A stretch of 27,362 nt of DNA from RGIG4608 sp045125655 (GTDB lineage: Bacteria > Bacillota > Clostridia > Oscillospirales > CAG-272), in the NCBI GenBank assembly GCA_045125655.1, contig JBGVNP010000196.1, positions 1 to 27,362 on the forward strand. Reading direction: 5' to 3'. The notes under the pieces are model-generated. The model ran no database searches and had not been told where the DNA came from. It worked only from the letters and a program-made list of their open reading frames with translations. Every line of letters starts with the position of its first letter. The stretch's first letter is position 1. The position numbers and the translations under genes are program-made. Below, one piece after another: positions 25,316 through 27,362 of the stretch.

Positions 25316-25578
25316 GGTCGGTTATCAACGAGTTATGGTACGGAAACATCATCCCCCAAGAAGATAGTCGAACAAACTCAAAAGAGATGAAGGAACTGCT
25401 TGGCTATATGTCAAGGCATCACGAAAATTTGAAGAAGAGCTTCTCCGACAAGCAGAAAGAAGTGTTTGAATAGTTCCACGATTGCTGGAGCGAGTATATG
25501 AACTTGGCAGAAGCAGCCATCTGCGAATATGCTTTCAAGCTCGGTATGCAGATTGCTATCGAAATACTAACTGAATAA
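25312..25578 (+). pseudogene. TnpV-linked small gene interrupted by an in-frame amber codon
   Basis: The frame opens at ATG 25312, overlapping the tnpV stop, and runs 53 codons to TAG at 25471. It then continues unbroken for 34 more codons to TAA at 25576-25578. The part after TAG (FHDCWSEYMNLAEAAICEYAFKLG) reads as natural protein. Together they make an 88-codon unit like the small DUF6809-type proteins found after tnpV, so a CAG-to-TAG change is likely. It may be a decayed gene; read-through is possible but unsupported. Family naming is from memory. Confidence 0.65.
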
Positions 25579-25582
25579 CGAC

Positions 25583-25610
25583 AGGGCTGGCGATAACAAT
25601 CGTCAGCCCT
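25583..25610 (+). terminator. Stem-loop after the tnpV pair
   Basis: 12-bp stem (25583-25594 with 25599-25610, one G-U) and 4-nt loop right after the final stop. There is no T-run, so it may be a weak or factor-dependent terminator between convergent genes. Confidence 0.45.
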
Positions 25611-25644
25611 CCAACATTGCATCAGAGGAAACAAAAAGTAGCGG

Positions 25645-26199
25645 TTACGGCTTCATCACCTTGATAAAACGAAACATTTCATTAGGTCCCTCGTCGGGAT
25701 CGTACTTTTCATCTTCGGGTATATCGTGTTCGGGCTGAAAATACTCACACCAAAACTGATCGATCTGAAAACCGCACTTATTTACATAGAAATGGATATT
25801 GCGTTTTTCAAAATAAGGGGTACAGGTTTCCCAAACCTTCGTTTCGGGGTGCAGAGCCTCAACCGATTGCCACGCGCCATAGCCGATGCCTTTACTGTGC
25901 GCTTCGGGCAGAACAAAGAGAATATCCAAGTGGTTATGATGTGTTTCCTTGTCAATCGTGAGTATCAAGCCACCGACCTTTTCGCCGTCAAGCATTATGC
26001 GGTAGGTTTCGCTATTTGGGTTGTCGATGGATTTTTCAATGGTCGTGCGTGAGATGATTTCACCGTCACCGTCAATATGGTCATCACGCTCACCAAACTC
26101 CATCATCGCACCATACTTGAACGCCCATTGATTGTCAAGAATAAATTGCTCGCGGTCATCTGACATAAGTGGAACAAGAATAACTTTCGTGTTTTTCAT
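25645..26199 (-). CDS. GNAT-family N-acetyltransferase
   Basis: 184 residues. The GNAT core is visible: the beta4 strand LDILFVLPEAHSKGIGYGAWQSVE carries the acetyl-CoA-binding loop (R/Q-x-x-G-x-G/A equivalent is SKGIGYGA), preceded by ETYRIMLDGEKVGGLIL and followed by NIHFYVNKCGFQ, the usual beta6-beta7 end. The substrate is unknown; such proteins acetylate amines, antibiotics or proteins. GGAGG lies 7 nt before the ATG. It is a single gene, convergent with the tnpV pair and divergent from the potassium transporter, and it has a long structured leader. Confidence 0.88.
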   Translation of the reverse strand: MKNTKVILVPLMSDDREQFILDNQWAFKYGAMMEFGERDDHIDGDGEIISRTTIEKSIDNPNSETYRIMLDGEKVGGLILTIDKETHHNHLDILFVLPEAHSKGIGYGAWQSVEALHPETKVWETCTPYFEKRNIHFYVNKCGFQIDQFWCEYFQPEHDIPEDEKYDPDEGPNEMFRFIKVMKP

Positions 26200-26323
26200 A
26201 AAAATACCTCCAAAATAAAAAATAGAGCTTCGGCTATTGTTTCACAATAACCCAAGCTCACTTGGACACCTAATCCGGCATCACGGTACTACGGTACACA
26301 GCCTCCGGTGACAAATATTCAAC
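26200..26323 (-). promoter_or_regulatory. Attenuator-like structured leader of the GNAT gene
   Basis: From the predicted start near 26323 the minus-strand leader runs about 124 nt. Its 5' half (26265-26323) can form several short pairings, including a CACC/GGTG closure and a GTAC-CGTA-GTAC hairpin, and contains a direct repeat of TACCGT. A terminator hairpin (26225-26259) with a T-rich run then lies just before the GGAGG ribosome site. An alternative stem (26252-26256 with 26261-26265) uses the same bases as the terminator's 5' arm, so the two exclude each other. This is the layout of a riboswitch or attenuator. I do not recognise the class. Confidence 0.6.
26225..26259 (-). terminator. Leader terminator of the GNAT transcript
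   Basis: Imperfect hairpin: GAGCTT/AAGCTC outer stem (26225-26230 with 26254-26259), two G-C pairs, and a 6-bp inner stem (26235-26240 with 26244-26249) with TTC loop. On the minus strand it is followed by TATTTTTTATTTT. Confidence 0.7.
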
Positions 26324-26329
26324 GCAAAT

Positions 26330-26358
26330 ATTTTACCACAAAAATGTGGATATGTCAA
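26330..26358 (-). promoter_or_regulatory. Predicted promoter of the GNAT gene
   Basis: Consensus TTGACA (26353-26358), 17 nt, TAAAAT (26330-26335) on the minus strand. The spacer contains a CCACA/TGTGG inverted repeat that touches the -10 box, a possible operator. Confidence 0.75.
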
Positions 26359-26452
26359 GCAAACGGTTGAAATATTCATAAAAGTATGGTACAATAAACT
26401 CATCGATAAATAAGAATTTGTTAAACTGACTGACGTTCTCGTGTCAAAGGTA

Positions 26453-26481
26453 TTGACAGAAACGGCAAAATATGATATAAT
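26453..26481 (+). promoter_or_regulatory. Predicted promoter of the potassium transporter gene
   Basis: Perfect consensus: TTGACA (26453-26458), 17 nt, TATAAT (26476-26481). The start would be near 26488, about 70 nt before the ATG. Confidence 0.85.
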
Positions 26482-26497
26482 TATTCGAATGAAAAAT

Positions 26498-26547
26498 ATT
26501 AAGGAACCAGCTGACTGCAGAGGACGTTGGTTTCTTAATGCTTTTTT
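26498..26547 (+). terminator. Leader terminator hairpin before the potassium transporter gene
   Basis: 14-bp stem with two G-U pairs (26498-26511 with 26526-26539), 14-nt loop, then a run of six T (26542-26547). It starts only about 10 nt after the predicted transcription start and ends just before the GAGGGA ribosome site. Confidence 0.7.
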
Positions 26548-26559
26548 GAGGGAAATCTT

Positions 26560-27362
26560 ATGGTTAGAAAAAAGAAATATACACTTTCAACCACGCAGAT
26601 CATATTGCTCAGCTTTCTCGCGACCATTCTCGTAGGAAGCGGACTTTTAGCATTGCCGATCAGTTCCGCAAGCGGTGAAGCCGTGCCATATCTTGACGCG
26701 CTGTTCACGGCAACCACCTCTACCTGCGTAACGGGTTTGGTTACACTTCCCACGGTATCCACGTGGAGTGTGTTCGGGCAAATCGTCATATTGCTTTTGA
26801 TACAGGTCGGCGGTCTTGGTATCATCACCATTATGTCGGGGCTGATGCTTCTTCTAAACAGAAAAATGGGCATCGGTGACCGATTGCTCATTCAGGATGC
26901 CTTTAATCTCAATACGATGTCGGGACTTGCAAAATTCGTGAAAAACGTGCTGTTCGGCACGCTGATCATTGAAGGCATCGGCGCTCTGTTGTATATGCTC
27001 GTATTTGTTCCCGAGTTTGGTGCGAGAGGTATATGGATATCGGTATTTAATTCGGTTTCAGCCTTTTGCAACGCAGGTATTGACATTATCGCAGAAAACA
27101 GCCTTTGCAATTACGCAACCAATCCGCTGATCAATATTGTCACCTCTGCGCTCATCATTCTCGGAGGACTTGGATATATCGTATGGTGGGATGTGCTTCG
27201 TGTTGTTAAGAGCCGTTCGCCAAAGAACAGAAGGATATTCAGGCATCTGACCTTACACTCAAAGATTGCCATTACCGTTACCGCAGGACTCGTTCTTGTC
27301 GGTGCTATCCTCATATTTGTTTTTGAATATTCTAATCCGTTGACCATTGGAGAGATGTCCTT
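26560..27362 (+). CDS. TrkH/KtrB-family potassium transporter, membrane subunit (partial, C-terminus beyond window)
   Basis: The frame is open from ATG 26560 to the window end, 267 codons of an expected 440-480. It shows the repeated membrane-pore-membrane pattern of TrkH/KtrB channels: the first selectivity loop FTATTSTCVTGL at about residues 49-60 and the second FNSVSAFCNAGID at about 165-177, each with the conserved Gly. GGLGI and LGGLGYIVWWDV belong to following helices. The N-terminus is short and basic (MVRKKKY) as in KtrB, and it would work with a KtrA/TrkA RCK subunit that may be encoded beyond the edge. GAGGGA lies 7 nt before the ATG, just after a leader terminator. Confidence 0.94.
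   Translation, partial: MVRKKKYTLSTTQIILLSFLATILVGSGLLALPISSASGEAVPYLDALFTATTSTCVTGLVTLPTVSTWSVFGQIVILLLIQVGGLGIITIMSGLMLLLNRKMGIGDRLLIQDAFNLNTMSGLAKFVKNVLFGTLIIEGIGALLYMLVFVPEFGARGIWISVFNSVSAFCNAGIDIIAENSLCNYATNPLINIVTSALIILGGLGYIVWWDVLRVVKSRSPKNRRIFRHLTLHSKIAITVTAGLVLVGAILIFVFEYSNPLTIGEMS

Noticed and set aside
25312..25578. Selenocysteine or recoding at the in-frame stop
   Set aside because: The codon is TAG, not TGA, and there is no sign of a recoding structure; a point mutation is simpler.
26482..26560. c-di-AMP (ydaO) riboswitch in front of the potassium transporter gene
   Set aside because: Such riboswitches are common before ktr genes, but this leader is only about 70 nt and lacks the conserved blocks.

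Overview
The window reads as chromosomal DNA of a low-to-moderate GC, Gram-positive anaerobe of the Firmicutes, most likely class Clostridia. The pointers are a dcw (division and cell wall) cluster in Firmicutes order, a MurE with the meso-diaminopimelate DNPR motif, a pyrophosphate-type phosphofructokinase, a two-gene SufC-SufB iron-sulfur system and a TnpV-type mobile-element gene. Shine-Dalgarno sites are strong and promoters look like sigma-A types. This placement is inference from gene content; there is no rRNA or tRNA here.

Layout. 1-3095 (minus): two subunits of a heterodimeric ABC exporter, the second cut by the window edge. 3273-4235 (plus): membrane-anchored alpha/beta hydrolase. 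4267-5058 (minus): PHP-domain phosphoesterase. 5220-6092 (plus): ArsP_2-like membrane metal exporter, facing a small histidine-rich protein gene (6126-6359, minus). 6446-19688 (minus): the dcw cluster, transcribed mraZ, rsmH, an unrecognised basic protein gene, an ftsL-like gene, a class B PBP gene (ftsI), murE, murF, mraY, ftsW, murG, ftsQ, ftsZ. 20025-22222 (minus): phosphofructokinase and a TIGR01212-type radical SAM protein, overlapping by 4 nt. 22279-22407: a hairpin-rich intergenic repeat. 22424-24077 (minus): sufC and a SufB/D-type gene. 24358-24744 (plus): small lipoprotein. 24745-25644: accessory DNA with a tnpV gene and a downstream partner gene broken by an amber codon. 25645-26199 (minus): GNAT acetyltransferase behind a structured, terminator-containing leader. 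26560 to the end (plus): TrkH/KtrB potassium transporter, also behind a leader terminator.

How it works together. The central 13 kb makes the lipid-linked peptidoglycan precursor (MurE, MurF, MraY, MurG), polymerises and crosslinks it at the septum (FtsW, PBP), and assembles the divisome (FtsL-like, FtsQ, FtsZ), with MraZ as probable autoregulator at the front. murD, murB, murC and ftsA are not in the cluster. ftsZ has its own promoter and terminator.

The most unusual features are non-coding: (i) a 190-nt structured leader inside the dcw operon between the ftsL-like gene and the PBP gene, where one strand can pair either with an upstream mimic or with the PBP gene's Shine-Dalgarno region; (ii) an attenuator-like leader in front of the GNAT gene with mutually exclusive hairpins; (iii) a terminator hairpin immediately after the start of the potassium-transporter transcript. 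All pairings were worked out by eye and no database was searched.
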